Positions 8,714 to 16,570 of a stretch of 37,936 bases of DNA are shown one piece after another. The DNA lies in contig JAZUDW010000116.1 in NCBI GenBank assembly GCA_045639845.1, positions 1 through 37,936 of the forward strand, written 5' to 3'. The notes under the pieces are model-generated. The model was not told where the DNA came from and searched no databases. It worked only from the letters and a program-made list of their open reading frames with translations. The translations under genes were made by a program, and so were the position numbers. Position 1 is the stretch's first letter. Every line of letters begins with the position of its first letter. The stretch comes from Colimorpha sp045639845 (lineage in GTDB: Bacteria; Bacteroidota; Bacteroidia; Bacteroidales; P3).

Positions 8714-8732
8714 ACACCCTTGTTTTGGATGT
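8714..8732 (-). terminator. Terminator of the tRNA-Val pair
   Basis: A 6-bp stem (ACATCC/GGGTGT with one G-U pair) and a 7-nt loop lie 10 nt past the 3' end of the second tRNA. On the minus strand eight T's follow. Confidence 0.75.
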
Positions 8733-8742
8733 CCTTATCTTG

Positions 8743-8817
8743 TGGGAGCAACAGGATTCGAACCTGTGACCCTCTGCTTGTAAGGCAGATGCTCTGAACC
8801 AGCTGAGCTATGCTCCC
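8743..8817 (-). tRNA. tRNA-Val (anticodon TAC)
   Basis: This is a 75-nt cloverleaf with acceptor stem GGGAGCA/TGCTCCC and discriminator A. The anticodon loop is CTTACAA on a TCTGC/GCAGA stem, and the T arm is ACAGG-TTCGAAT-CCTGT. The 3' CCA is not encoded. It is the second gene of a tandem pair. Confidence 0.95.
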
Positions 8818-8825
8818 GGATTTAG

Positions 8826-8900
8826 TGGAAGCTATAGGATTCGAACCTATGACCCTCTGCTTGTAAGGCAGATGCTCTGAACCAGCTGAGCTAAGCTTCC
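8826..8900 (-). tRNA. tRNA-Val (anticodon TAC), first of the tandem pair
   Basis: This is a 75-nt cloverleaf with acceptor stem GGAAGCT/AGCTTCC, anticodon loop CTTACAA and T arm ATAGG-TTCGAAT-CCTAT. CCA is not encoded. The D arm and anticodon arm are identical to the next copy, 8 nt downstream; the acceptor and T stems differ only by paired changes. Confidence 0.95.
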
Positions 8901-8934
8901 AATTAGATGACTTCTTGTCTCTCGAAATCGGTTG

Positions 8935-8965
8935 CAAAAGTACAAACTTTTTACAACATGGCAAA
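8935..8965 (-). promoter_or_regulatory. Promoter of the tandem tRNA-Val genes
   Basis: The minus strand carries TTTG (8962-8965), a 19-nt spacer and TACTTTTG (8935-8942), an exact match to the Bacteroidota consensus. It lies about 35 nt before the first tRNA. Confidence 0.85.
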
Positions 8966-9035
8966 AAATATTTTTATCATCAAGCCGTTTTTTTAGCTAA
9001 CTATATTATTTATCAATACAATATTTTTTTCATTT

Positions 9036-10883
9036 TTATTCTATCGTCTGCATATCGACAAGCTTTTTATACTCTCCATTCTGAGAAATAAGAGAAAAAT
9101 GCCCCCCCTTCTCTACTATTTTCCCGTCTTTAATCACCACTATCATATCTGCATTTCTGATTGTAGCAAGACGATGCGCCACCACTAAAGAAGTGCGACC
9201 TTTCAGCAAAGAATCTACAGCCTGCTGCACTTCATGTTCGGATTCTGCATCCAATGCCGATGTTGCTTCATCTAGAACAAGTATTGAAGCATCTTTCAGA
9301 ACAGCACGAGCTATACTGATTCGCTGGCGCTGACCTCCACTCAAAGCCAAACCCTTCTCCCCTATCATGGTGTCAAACCCATTGGGAAGCCGATCAATGA
9401 AGCCATCTGCAAAAGCAACTTTAGCAGCTTCACGGATCTGCTCTCTTGTTATATCAGGACGTCCAAAAGCTATATTATTTGCAACAGTATCATTAAAAAG
9501 AATACAATGTTGAGAGACTACCGCAATATGTTTACGCAGTGAATCCAAAGTCAGATCTCTAACATCAGTATCATCAATAAATACTCCTCCGGATGTCACG
9601 TCATGGAAACGCGACAACAAGTCAACGAACGTAGTTTTCCCCGAGCCAGAAGCCCCAACAAATGCTACTGTACTCCCCTTGGGGATTACCAAAGATACAT
9701 CATCCAACACATTATTCGCCTTATTCTCGTATGCAAATGACACATGTCTGTATTCGACACAGCGCTTTATTGTTTTCAGTTCAACAGCACCAACTCGTTC
9801 CGACACCTTATCCTCGGCATCCATAATCTCAAAAATTCTGCCAGCCGACGCACTCCCCTTCTGGACACTATTGTATGCTTTTACAACGGCCTGTACCGGT
9901 GGTATCAGTCGAGCAAACACGATCACAAAAAAAATAAATACCGAACTGAGCATCTTATGGCCAACCACCAAACCACCTCCCACCAGCAAAATCCCAACTA
10001 GGGCTAGTGTGCCGACCACCTCGGACAATGGGCTACTCGCCTCTCGACGATATGCAACCTTTACCATTGAATCGACATATTCTTGGTTAACATCTTGAAA
10101 TTGTTTTCGTCGCCACGATTCTTTACCTAAGGCCTTCACCACTTTCACACCCGACAAAGTCTCTTCTATATATGCAAACAGCATGCCCAATTTCGATTGT
10201 CCTTTTACAGAATTTCGTTTCAGACTTTTACCAATCAAAGCTATCACCCACACAAAAACTGGCAATATCAACAAGAAACAGCCAAAAAGCGTTGGACTAA
10301 TAAAGATTAAAGTAGCTGCAAACACCAGAATATTTATAGGATCCTTGATCAGCGACTGAAGCGCACATACTACACTCCACTCGACATCCGTCAGATCATT
10401 TGACAATCTGCTGATAATATCACCTTTGCGCTGACGACTAAAATATGCCACTGGAAGAATAGTAATATGGCGATATATATCATTTCGAATCTTTTCGATT
10501 ATTCCATTGCGGATAGGACTAAGAAAGAACAATCCCGCATACCTACACGCATTGGACAACAATACACAAACAAGGTAGCCAACAGAGACCAGAGCAAAAC
10601 ACATTATTGTTCCCAACTGATTCTGATACATATTCAACTCCCAGAGCATCCACTCAGTGAGAGTTTTCTGATCCAAAGACAATGACGGTTCTGCCATCGG
10701 AGGGGGAGTAAGACCAAAAAACAACTCCACAAAAGGAATAATCATCGCAAACGAAAACAGATTGAATACCACAGCAAGGATATTAAAAAGAACATTCAGA
10801 GCCACTTCGCTCTTAAAAAAGCGGAGATAGGAGAACACTCTCCATATAGGCTTCAATCCCTCCTTCTTTGCCATACTATCCAA
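9036..10883 (-). CDS. MsbA-like ABC exporter (fused membrane and ATPase domains)
   Basis: A 615-aa half-transporter. Membrane segments fall in residues 25-330. The nucleotide-binding domain has Walker A GASGSGKT (410-417), Q-loop Q458, signature LSGGQ (514-518), Walker B SILVLDEA (533-540) and switch His570. The architecture and length fit the MsbA/multidrug family, which flips lipid A core or exports drugs and peptides as homodimers. The specific substrate cannot be assigned. It starts 7 nt after the PorE-like gene (or 16 nt if the ATG at 10874, MAKKEG, is used), so it is the last gene of the sufC-sufD operon. An envelope role next to an envelope protein is plausible. Confidence 0.92.
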   Translation of the reverse strand: MDSMAKKEGLKPIWRVFSYLRFFKSEVALNVLFNILAVVFNLFSFAMIIPFVELFFGLTPPPMAEPSLSLDQKTLTEWMLWELNMYQNQLGTIMCFALVSVGYLVCVLLSNACRYAGLFFLSPIRNGIIEKIRNDIYRHITILPVAYFSRQRKGDIISRLSNDLTDVEWSVVCALQSLIKDPINILVFAATLIFISPTLFGCFLLILPVFVWVIALIGKSLKRNSVKGQSKLGMLFAYIEETLSGVKVVKALGKESWRRKQFQDVNQEYVDSMVKVAYRREASSPLSEVVGTLALVGILLVGGGLVVGHKMLSSVFIFFVIVFARLIPPVQAVVKAYNSVQKGSASAGRIFEIMDAEDKVSERVGAVELKTIKRCVEYRHVSFAYENKANNVLDDVSLVIPKGSTVAFVGASGSGKTTFVDLLSRFHDVTSGGVFIDDTDVRDLTLDSLRKHIAVVSQHCILFNDTVANNIAFGRPDITREQIREAAKVAFADGFIDRLPNGFDTMIGEKGLALSGGQRQRISIARAVLKDASILVLDEATSALDAESEHEVQQAVDSLLKGRTSLVVAHRLATIRNADMIVVIKDGKIVEKGGHFSLISQNGEYKKLVDMQTIE

Positions 10884-10890
10884 CCGTTTA

Positions 10891-12753
10891 CTACAACTGA
10901 GTTATTACAATTTGAGGAGATGAACTGCTAGTATTCACTTGCCAAGAGATTCGTTCGGCACGAACTTGTTTCCCTATCAGATAATCATACATAGCCTTTG
11001 CTTGAGTAGCTACCGGGCATTCCAAACGAATATGCATTCTCGGATTTTGGAGCAACATAAAGGAAACATAAGCATCCAATACTTGCTTACCCTGTTCAGA
11101 AAGTTGTGAACGAGCATCAAAAATCGGCACTCTTATTTGGCACACAGCATGTAGCTTTATCGGTTGAGGATCCAGTGAAATATTCTCTACACGAGAAACG
11201 CGCAGTCTCTCAACCATCAAAACATCAGGCATACAGCCTTCAGCCAATCCAATTATAATATTATTTTCAACACAAGAAAGCATTACAGCACCACAACCTT
11301 CTGGCATCCAATATTCATTATAGTCTGTACCGAATCGCACCAAACGAGTCGTTATGGCTTTCGGGCATTGAACAGACACCCATTTCATAGGTTCCGGACG
11401 AGCATCTGGATACAAATCGAATTCAAAGATATCAACCCCACCCACGCTAGACCAGTCGCCATTCTTTCCAGCAAAATAACACTTCTTTCCATCGGCTACT
11501 ACACCGAATAGTTGTTCATCCTTTTCCGTATTGATGGGGTGTCCCAAGTTCATAGGACGCTGACGATAATGGTCAGAGAGATCAATACGATACATATCAT
11601 AACCACCGAAACCTTGCCAACCATCACTGGCAAAAAATAGAGTATGACCATCCGCACATATGAATGGAGATTTCTCATTGCCACTCGTATTTACTGAAGG
11701 ACCCATATTCTCAGCCCTACTCCAATCGCCATTTGCCAATCGATGACAGCACCAAATATCCGATCCGCCCATACCACCTGGCCTATTGGATGCAAAGTAG
11801 AGAAACCTGCCATCAGGCGATATCGAAGGTTGTGAATCCCAAGATTTCAAATCGTTAACATTACGACCCGCCGACTGCAGTTCACTCCACTCGCCACCCT
11901 TCTTCATTGTGTAGTATATATCAAAAGAACCCCCGTTTCTAGCCATAGAGTAATATAGTGTTCGACCATCGGCCGTGATAGAGACACCGCCCTCTGAATC
12001 ACCTTGATTGAAGGGGAAAGGAAGCACTACACCCGAAGTGTAAGAAGTATCTTTCCTTTCACTTACACACAAGCGAGGAGCTTTTTTCACCTCCGACTTA
12101 GCATATACAGTACGTTCTTGAGACAAAACCACATGCCTCATATAAAAAACATATTTCCCATCAAGGGAAAAATATGGTAGAATCTCATCCGTTTTTCCCG
12201 ACACACCTCTTACCACTAAAGGATTGAACGGTACCGGATTCTGATAGGCTTCATTTAAGAAACCAGCCCAATAAAGATAATTTGACGCATCTTCATACAC
12301 AGCCAAATACTCTGGTATAGACTCTCTATTGGCAATATCAAAATACCGATTCATCTCAGCCACGCAATCTTCAAACAGCTCGTCGGTATAGTATATCACA
12401 CCTCTATAATAATGAGCCAACGCATTCGGGTAATCAGGACAGCACTCTATCAATTTGGTAAAATAGCGACGAATAGCACCGGGATTGTCACCTTTGTTCA
12501 CTGCCATCATTCCCAAATAGAAGTACGGATCAGCAGCCTTCGTGTTCTTTGCGCTCACTTTGCGGATCAATGTCGCAGCTTCTGTATAATGGTGTGCCTC
12601 GTAAGCCTCAATACCCTTTTCGAAAATCGATTTATCGGAGGATGAGAAATGATATGGGCATATGTCACCCGATACTGATTGAGCCGAGACGGTGCCACCA
12701 GCCTTCGCCAGCAGCACCGCCAAGAACATAATATACAGCATCGTCCTTGTCAT
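10891..12753 (-). CDS. PorE-like envelope protein: TPR, five-bladed propeller, OmpA-like end
   Basis: A 620-aa exported protein with a signal peptide (MLYIMFLAVLLAKAGGTVSA, probable cleavage after residue 24; no lipobox). TPR-like helices occupy about 41-142. Five D-G-x-x-hydrophobic-aromatic repeats (198, 262, 314, 368 and 421) mark a PD40/WD40-like five-bladed propeller. Residues about 446-538 form a beta-rich linker, and 540-620 resembles an OmpA C-terminal domain (LSEQGKQVLDAYVSFML, then NPRMHIRLE). This order matches PorE of the type IX secretion system, which ties the secretion apparatus to peptidoglycan. The OmpA-like end lacks the usual Asp- and Arg-containing peptidoglycan-binding motif. 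A T9SS cargo protein at 16571-19078 shows the organism has the system. It starts 12 nt after sufD. PorE identity is an inference from domain order. Confidence 0.7.
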   Translation of the reverse strand: MTRTMLYIMFLAVLLAKAGGTVSAQSVSGDICPYHFSSSDKSIFEKGIEAYEAHHYTEAATLIRKVSAKNTKAADPYFYLGMMAVNKGDNPGAIRRYFTKLIECCPDYPNALAHYYRGVIYYTDELFEDCVAEMNRYFDIANRESIPEYLAVYEDASNYLYWAGFLNEAYQNPVPFNPLVVRGVSGKTDEILPYFSLDGKYVFYMRHVVLSQERTVYAKSEVKKAPRLCVSERKDTSYTSGVVLPFPFNQGDSEGGVSITADGRTLYYSMARNGGSFDIYYTMKKGGEWSELQSAGRNVNDLKSWDSQPSISPDGRFLYFASNRPGGMGGSDIWCCHRLANGDWSRAENMGPSVNTSGNEKSPFICADGHTLFFASDGWQGFGGYDMYRIDLSDHYRQRPMNLGHPINTEKDEQLFGVVADGKKCYFAGKNGDWSSVGGVDIFEFDLYPDARPEPMKWVSVQCPKAITTRLVRFGTDYNEYWMPEGCGAVMLSCVENNIIIGLAEGCMPDVLMVERLRVSRVENISLDPQPIKLHAVCQIRVPIFDARSQLSEQGKQVLDAYVSFMLLQNPRMHIRLECPVATQAKAMYDYLIGKQVRAERISWQVNTSSSSPQIVITQL

Positions 12754-12765
12754 ATGCCGAAGAAA

Positions 12766-14043
12766 CTATAATTTGCTTTGATCTATCTTGAAATCAACAT
12801 TCATACGCTCACAACCACCCTTAGTGGAGCAATCAAGAGCACACTCCGAACAAGGACTCAGTTCTCCATGCAAACGACGATTAGACATATCGCCAAGCCA
12901 CTCACACAAGGCAGGTATCTGCACCTTTTGGATAACCTCCTCGCAGAAAGCCGACATCAACAAAGTCTTAGCCGAACGCTGACAGATGCCACGGCTACGC
13001 AGATAGAAGAGTGCTTGTTCATCAAGCTGCCCCGTTGTTGTGCCATGCGAACAACGCACGTCATCATTGTAAATTTCCAAAAACGGCTTGGAATCAATTG
13101 AAGCCTTGTCGGTCAATAAGATATTACGATTGGATTGGTATGCCTCTGTTTTTACAGCATACTCATCTACAAGCACATGACCATTGAATATCGCTTGAGA
13201 AGCATCATCCATTATACCTTTATACAATTCTTGACTAGAGCAATTGGGTTTTGCATGATCCACGAACACATAATTGTCGGCCTTCTGTCCTTTATCCAAC
13301 AGATACAGACCATGAGCCTCGGTGTGACAATGTTCTCCTTCCATACGTATCTCCGTATGATTGCGAATACTACCGCCATTAAAAGTGAAAGACATGGCCA
13401 ACAATGAGGCACCCGACTGCAATGTTGCAAAAGTCTGATTGAGCAATGCAGAACGATCATTCAGGTTTTGCATCTTATAAACCTGCACGACAGCATCACT
13501 ATCCACCACCAACTCCGTGACATTGTTCGAAAAACTACGGCCGTCGTTATAACTATCGTCACAAAGAATTAATGACAGACTGCTGCCTCTACCCACATGT
13601 ACCAAGTTTCGAGTCTGTATCAGCATTGGCTTATCAGCAGCAATTACCGACTGAAGTTGAAAGGGTTTATCGACATGCACACTGGCTGGCACATACAAAA
13701 AGAGGCCGTCTGTATAACCTTCTTTATTGATAGCAGTATAAGGATTTTCTTTAGCCATTTCGCGCACCAGTTCAGGATACTGCTTGGCAGCTTCGCAGAT
13801 ACTGCCAAATATCACACCATTAGGCATCAACTGCAGACCGCCGTAATAATAACCATTCTGCAATATCACACGAGTAGTCTCCAAATTAGTCACATGGCAA
13901 CAACATTCATAATCACTACGATGCGTTCTTTCTGGAGAAAGAAGATCATCGGTAAGGAAATCCGAAAAATCGACACGGCGCCACACCTCATTGGTGCGCA
14001 ACAACTGCGGGAGACTGCGAAGCTGTTCTATGGTAGCATTCAT
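12766..14043 (-). CDS. sufD: Fe-S cluster assembly scaffold protein SufD
   Basis: A 425-aa SufD of the SufBCD scaffold complex, which builds Fe-S clusters in the cytoplasm. The SufBD-core beta-helix repeats run from about 100 to 370, with typical segments such as NRNILLTDKASIDSKPFLEIYNDDVRCSHGTTTGQLDEQALFYLRSRGI (described here by parts: HGTTTG near 336 and LRSRGI near 352). It starts 2 nt after sufC. The C-terminal tail contains four cysteines, C398, C401, C405 and C411 (C-x2-C-x3-C-x5-C), which could bind metal. No sufB or sufS lies beside it, whereas those genes usually join sufCD in this phylum. Confidence 0.94.
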   Translation of the reverse strand: MNATIEQLRSLPQLLRTNEVWRRVDFSDFLTDDLLSPERTHRSDYECCCHVTNLETTRVILQNGYYYGGLQLMPNGVIFGSICEAAKQYPELVREMAKENPYTAINKEGYTDGLFLYVPASVHVDKPFQLQSVIAADKPMLIQTRNLVHVGRGSSLSLILCDDSYNDGRSFSNNVTELVVDSDAVVQVYKMQNLNDRSALLNQTFATLQSGASLLAMSFTFNGGSIRNHTEIRMEGEHCHTEAHGLYLLDKGQKADNYVFVDHAKPNCSSQELYKGIMDDASQAIFNGHVLVDEYAVKTEAYQSNRNILLTDKASIDSKPFLEIYNDDVRCSHGTTTGQLDEQALFYLRSRGICQRSAKTLLMSAFCEEVIQKVQIPALCEWLGDMSNRRLHGELSPCSECALDCSTKGGCERMNVDFKIDQSKL

Positions 14044-14045
14044 GA

Positions 14046-14816
14046 TTAGAGTTCTCCTTTCTCTGCCAATTCTTTCTTAATCCAATCGTAACCTTTTTCT
14101 TCCAAATCGAGAGCCAGCTCTTTAGGACCCGTCTTAACAATACGGCCCTCATAGAGGATATGTACAAAATCAGGTACAATATAGTCCAACAAACGTTGAT
14201 AGTGAGTAATCACTACCGTAGCATTGTCGGGCGTACGCAATTTGTTGACACCCGTAGCCACAATACGAAGGGCATCAATATCCAGACCAGAGTCTGTCTC
14301 ATCAAGAATAGCCAACGTGGGGTCAAGCATAGCCATCTGGAAGATTTCATTTTTCTTTTTTTCACCACCGCTGAAGCCTTGGTTGACAGAACGATTAGCC
14401 AGGTTCGTAGTCATCTCTACAACCTTCTTCTTCTCTTCCATCAACTTCAGAAAGGCTGCAGCACTGAGAGGATCTAATCCACGATACTTGCGTTGTTCAT
14501 TTACGGCAGTGCGCATAAAATTGGTGATGCTAACACCAGGAATCTCTACAGGGTATTGAAACCCTAAGAAGATACCTTCGGAAGCACGCACATCAACAGG
14601 TAAATCAAGGATGTTCTTTCCATTGTATATCACCTCACCCTCGGTAACCGTATATGTAGGATTACCAGCAATAACACCAGCCAAAGTACTCTTACCATTG
14701 CCATTGGGGCCCATAATAGCATGTACCTCTCCTTTATTGATATCGAGGTTTACGCCCTTCAAAATCACTTTCTCTCCAATAGAAGCATGCAAATTGCGGA
14801 TAGACAACAATGCCAT
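14046..14816 (-). CDS. sufC: Fe-S cluster assembly ATPase SufC
   Basis: A 256-aa ABC-type ATPase without membrane domain. Walker A is GPNGNGKST (about 36-44), the signature is SGGEKKKNE, Walker B is AILDETDSGLD and the H-loop is ITHYQRLL. The ETDSGLD Walker B extension is typical of SufC. It drives conformational change of SufB-SufD. It is first in the operon sufC-sufD-PorE-like-ABC exporter; a promoter lies about 65 nt upstream. sufB must be elsewhere in the genome, since 14817-15084 holds no gene. Confidence 0.97.
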   Translation of the reverse strand: MALLSIRNLHASIGEKVILKGVNLDINKGEVHAIMGPNGNGKSTLAGVIAGNPTYTVTEGEVIYNGKNILDLPVDVRASEGIFLGFQYPVEIPGVSITNFMRTAVNEQRKYRGLDPLSAAAFLKLMEEKKKVVEMTTNLANRSVNQGFSGGEKKKNEIFQMAMLDPTLAILDETDSGLDIDALRIVATGVNKLRTPDNATVVITHYQRLLDYIVPDFVHILYEGRIVKTGPKELALDLEEKGYDWIKKELAEKGEL

Positions 14817-14879
14817 ATATCTATTTATTTTATTGATTTCACTATTATTATAAACATCCTATACAGCAATAGGACTATG

Positions 14880-14913
14880 CAAAGATAGTATTTTTTTTTG
14901 AATCCCAACCAAA
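14880..14913 (-). promoter_or_regulatory. Promoter of the suf operon
   Basis: An exact -7 element TATCTTTG (14880-14887, minus strand) is preceded by TTTG (14910-14913) after 22 nt, slightly longer than usual. Initiation would be near 14873. Confidence 0.6.
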
Positions 14914-15003
14914 ATGAACCCTCAATAGCACGCACTGCAGTATCGAAAAAGAACAGAAACACTCGATAACTAAAAAAAATATTACACTTACAGGCAAAAC
15001 ATG

Positions 15004-15011
15004 TATCTTTG
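15004..15011 (+). promoter_or_regulatory. -7 element for the SAM hydrolase-family gene
   Basis: TATCTTTG matches TAnnTTTG exactly. No clear TTTG is found 19-22 nt upstream. Its position means the in-frame ATG at 15001 would lie inside the promoter, which supports the downstream start at 15085. Confidence 0.5.
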
Positions 15012-15084
15012 CATTGGGAATATGATTACATGTTACACCAACAAACATTTTATTATCAATAGAAAATACACCACACACACGGCT

Positions 15085-15882
15085 ATGAGCAACACGATTA
15101 TCACACTTACAACCGACTGGGGATACTCAGACTTTTTCAGTGCAAAGGTAAAAGGACTCATCCACTCCAATCTCGACAACGTACAGGTGATCGACATCAC
15201 CCACGGTATCACCCCATTCGATAGTTACTCAGCAGCCTTCATAATTCGCAACTGTTACGCTGATTTTCCTAAAGGCACCATTCATATTATTGACACCAAC
15301 GGTGACAACAACGATCCCAACGATAACCTGATCGTAGAAGCGCACAACCAGTACTTTATCTGTCCCAATAACATTCTACCCTCCGTGATTTTCGGTAATA
15401 AAATAGAACATATCACGCGCATCAAATCCCCCTACACAACAGGAAACTCATTTATGGCCTACACGCTGTTGGCTCCTACCGCCATCATGCTTGCAAGAGG
15501 AAAGAAACCATCCGAACTAGGCGAAGAAATAAAATCTTTACCCAAAATTGCATCCATAGACCCTATTCTCGAAGGTGATCGCCTCACACTATACATTTTG
15601 TATATAGACCACTATGGCAATGCCTATCTTAACATCACACTCGAAGAATTCAACAAAATCTGCGGAGACCGTCGCTTTGAATTCACAGTTAAAGACCATA
15701 AAATAAACCAAATACAAGAACACTACAATCAATACAGCAATTCTCAGAACAGTTCACACCTTCAAATCGGCATCATTCCATCTGTTGGTACACACTTACT
15801 ACAGATCGCCATCAACAAACTATCGGCCCAACGACTTATGGGACTGAAAACTCGTGAACGTGTCATTGTTAACTTTAAATGA
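15085..15882 (+). CDS. SAM hydrolase / SAM hydroxide adenosyltransferase family protein
   Basis: A 265-aa protein from the ATG at 15085 (MSNTIITLTTDWG); the frame is open 28 codons further back, but those codons overlap the promoter. It belongs to the DUF62 family that splits S-adenosylmethionine to adenosine and methionine with water, related to fluorinases. TDWGYSDFF (9-17) with VKGLI and IDITHGI corresponds to the family's N-terminal TDFG...KG...DITH pattern, and DHYGNAYLNI is the C-terminal domain signature. The usual VDPGVG-x-x-R segment of the Asp-Arg-His water-activating triad is replaced by IIDTNGDNNDPND, with no obvious arginine. It is a single gene on the plus strand between the minus-strand suf operon and tRNA-Val(CAC). 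Activity may therefore be altered. Confidence 0.85.
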   Translation: MSNTIITLTTDWGYSDFFSAKVKGLIHSNLDNVQVIDITHGITPFDSYSAAFIIRNCYADFPKGTIHIIDTNGDNNDPNDNLIVEAHNQYFICPNNILPSVIFGNKIEHITRIKSPYTTGNSFMAYTLLAPTAIMLARGKKPSELGEEIKSLPKIASIDPILEGDRLTLYILYIDHYGNAYLNITLEEFNKICGDRRFEFTVKDHKINQIQEHYNQYSNSQNSSHLQIGIIPSVGTHLLQIAINKLSAQRLMGLKTRERVIVNFK

Positions 15883-16208
15883 GCAGAATACAGAGTTCTA
15901 TTCTCATATACTAGGTGATGATGAAATAATAACTTGAGACACTTAGAGTGCAACAAACAGCATACTCTGACGCATCCAGGGATTACACTTGTCCCATGTC
16001 ATTTTTATAATGTTTCTAAAAGGAAGACTATTACCCTAAGACATCCCTAGATATCACAAACAAGATTATAGATATATGCCCCACTCATTACAAACAGTCA
16101 AAACGACCTATCTTGTTTATATAGGTAGGTGCATTTATTATACCACAATGCTATCCTGAACATAAAAAATGGTTTCATCACATCTATGAAACCATCCAAG
16201 AACTATTG
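15883..16208. other. 326-bp intergenic region after the SAM hydrolase gene
   Basis: The AT-rich spacer contains the terminator of the oppositely oriented tRNA-Val(CAC) at 16169-16195. A weak CCTAT/ATAGG hairpin sits near 16109-16127. No gene was recognised. Confidence 0.55.
16169..16195 (-). terminator. Terminator of tRNA-Val(CAC)
   Basis: A perfect 10-bp stem ATGGTTTCAT/ATGAAACCAT with a 7-nt loop lies 13 nt past the tRNA. On the minus strand it is followed by TTTTT (the complement of A's at 16164-16168). Confidence 0.85.
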
Positions 16209-16283
16209 TGGTCTGTGGCAGATTCGAACTGTCGACCTCTTCCGTGTGAAGGAAGCGCTCTGAACCAACTGAGCTAACAGACC
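16209..16283 (-). tRNA. tRNA-Val (anticodon CAC)
   Basis: This is a 75-nt cloverleaf with acceptor stem GGTCTGT/ACAGACC, discriminator A and no encoded CCA. The anticodon stem CTTCC/GGAAG carries the loop TTCACAC, so the anticodon is CAC. The T arm GACAG-TTCGAAT-CTGCC contains an A-C mismatch at its second pair. Confidence 0.9.
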
Positions 16284-16304
16284 AATCACGCTTGAAAACA
16301 TCTG

Positions 16305-16336
16305 CAAAGATACGAAATAAATACATATCATACAAA
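16305..16336 (-). promoter_or_regulatory. Promoter of tRNA-Val(CAC)
   Basis: TTTG (16333-16336), a 20-nt spacer and TATCTTTG (16305-16312) on the minus strand match the Bacteroidota consensus exactly, about 20 nt before the tRNA. Confidence 0.85.
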
Positions 16337-16486
16337 AATATCTTTCAAATCTCTTAAAGAAGTAATGGGAAAGATATAACATTCAATCTAATAGTTATCA
16401 AAAAAAATCAGACAAAAAGAGCCATACACCCTCTATCTAATAAGAGGGAAAATAAAATAATCAATAAATCGGCCCTATAATAAACG

Positions 16487-16517
16487 GAAACGGGTGTCCA
16501 AACCGGACACCCGTTTC
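16487..16517 (-). terminator. Strong terminator of the T9SS cargo gene
   Basis: A perfect 13-bp stem GAAACGGGTGTCC/GGACACCCGTTTC with a 5-nt loop lies about 55 nt past the stop codon. The minus-strand downstream sequence is moderately T-rich (CGTTTATTATAG). A second small hairpin (CCCTCT/AGAGGG, 16429-16448) follows. Confidence 0.8.
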
Positions 16518-16570
16518 ATTATCATCAATTTAAGCCACTTATGAAGCCAAGTGGCATAAGTTTGCTAGGA

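Larger units (their letters stand above)
8425..8742. other. 318-bp spacer between citD and the tRNA-Val pair
   Basis: This holds the cit leader and promoter (8425-8554) and the tRNA terminator (8714-8732). The middle, about 8555-8700, is A-rich and shows no gene. Open frames that run across it extend into the tRNA on one strand or the promoter on the other and are unlikely to be translated. Confidence 0.6.

Noticed and set aside
8406..8783. 125-aa plus-strand open frame
   Set aside because: It crosses the cit promoter and leader on the other strand and ends inside a tRNA gene.
15001..15084. Longer N-terminus for the SAM hydrolase-family protein
   Set aside because: The upstream ATG at 15001 overlaps a -7 promoter element, and family similarity begins at MSNTIITLTTDWG (15085).
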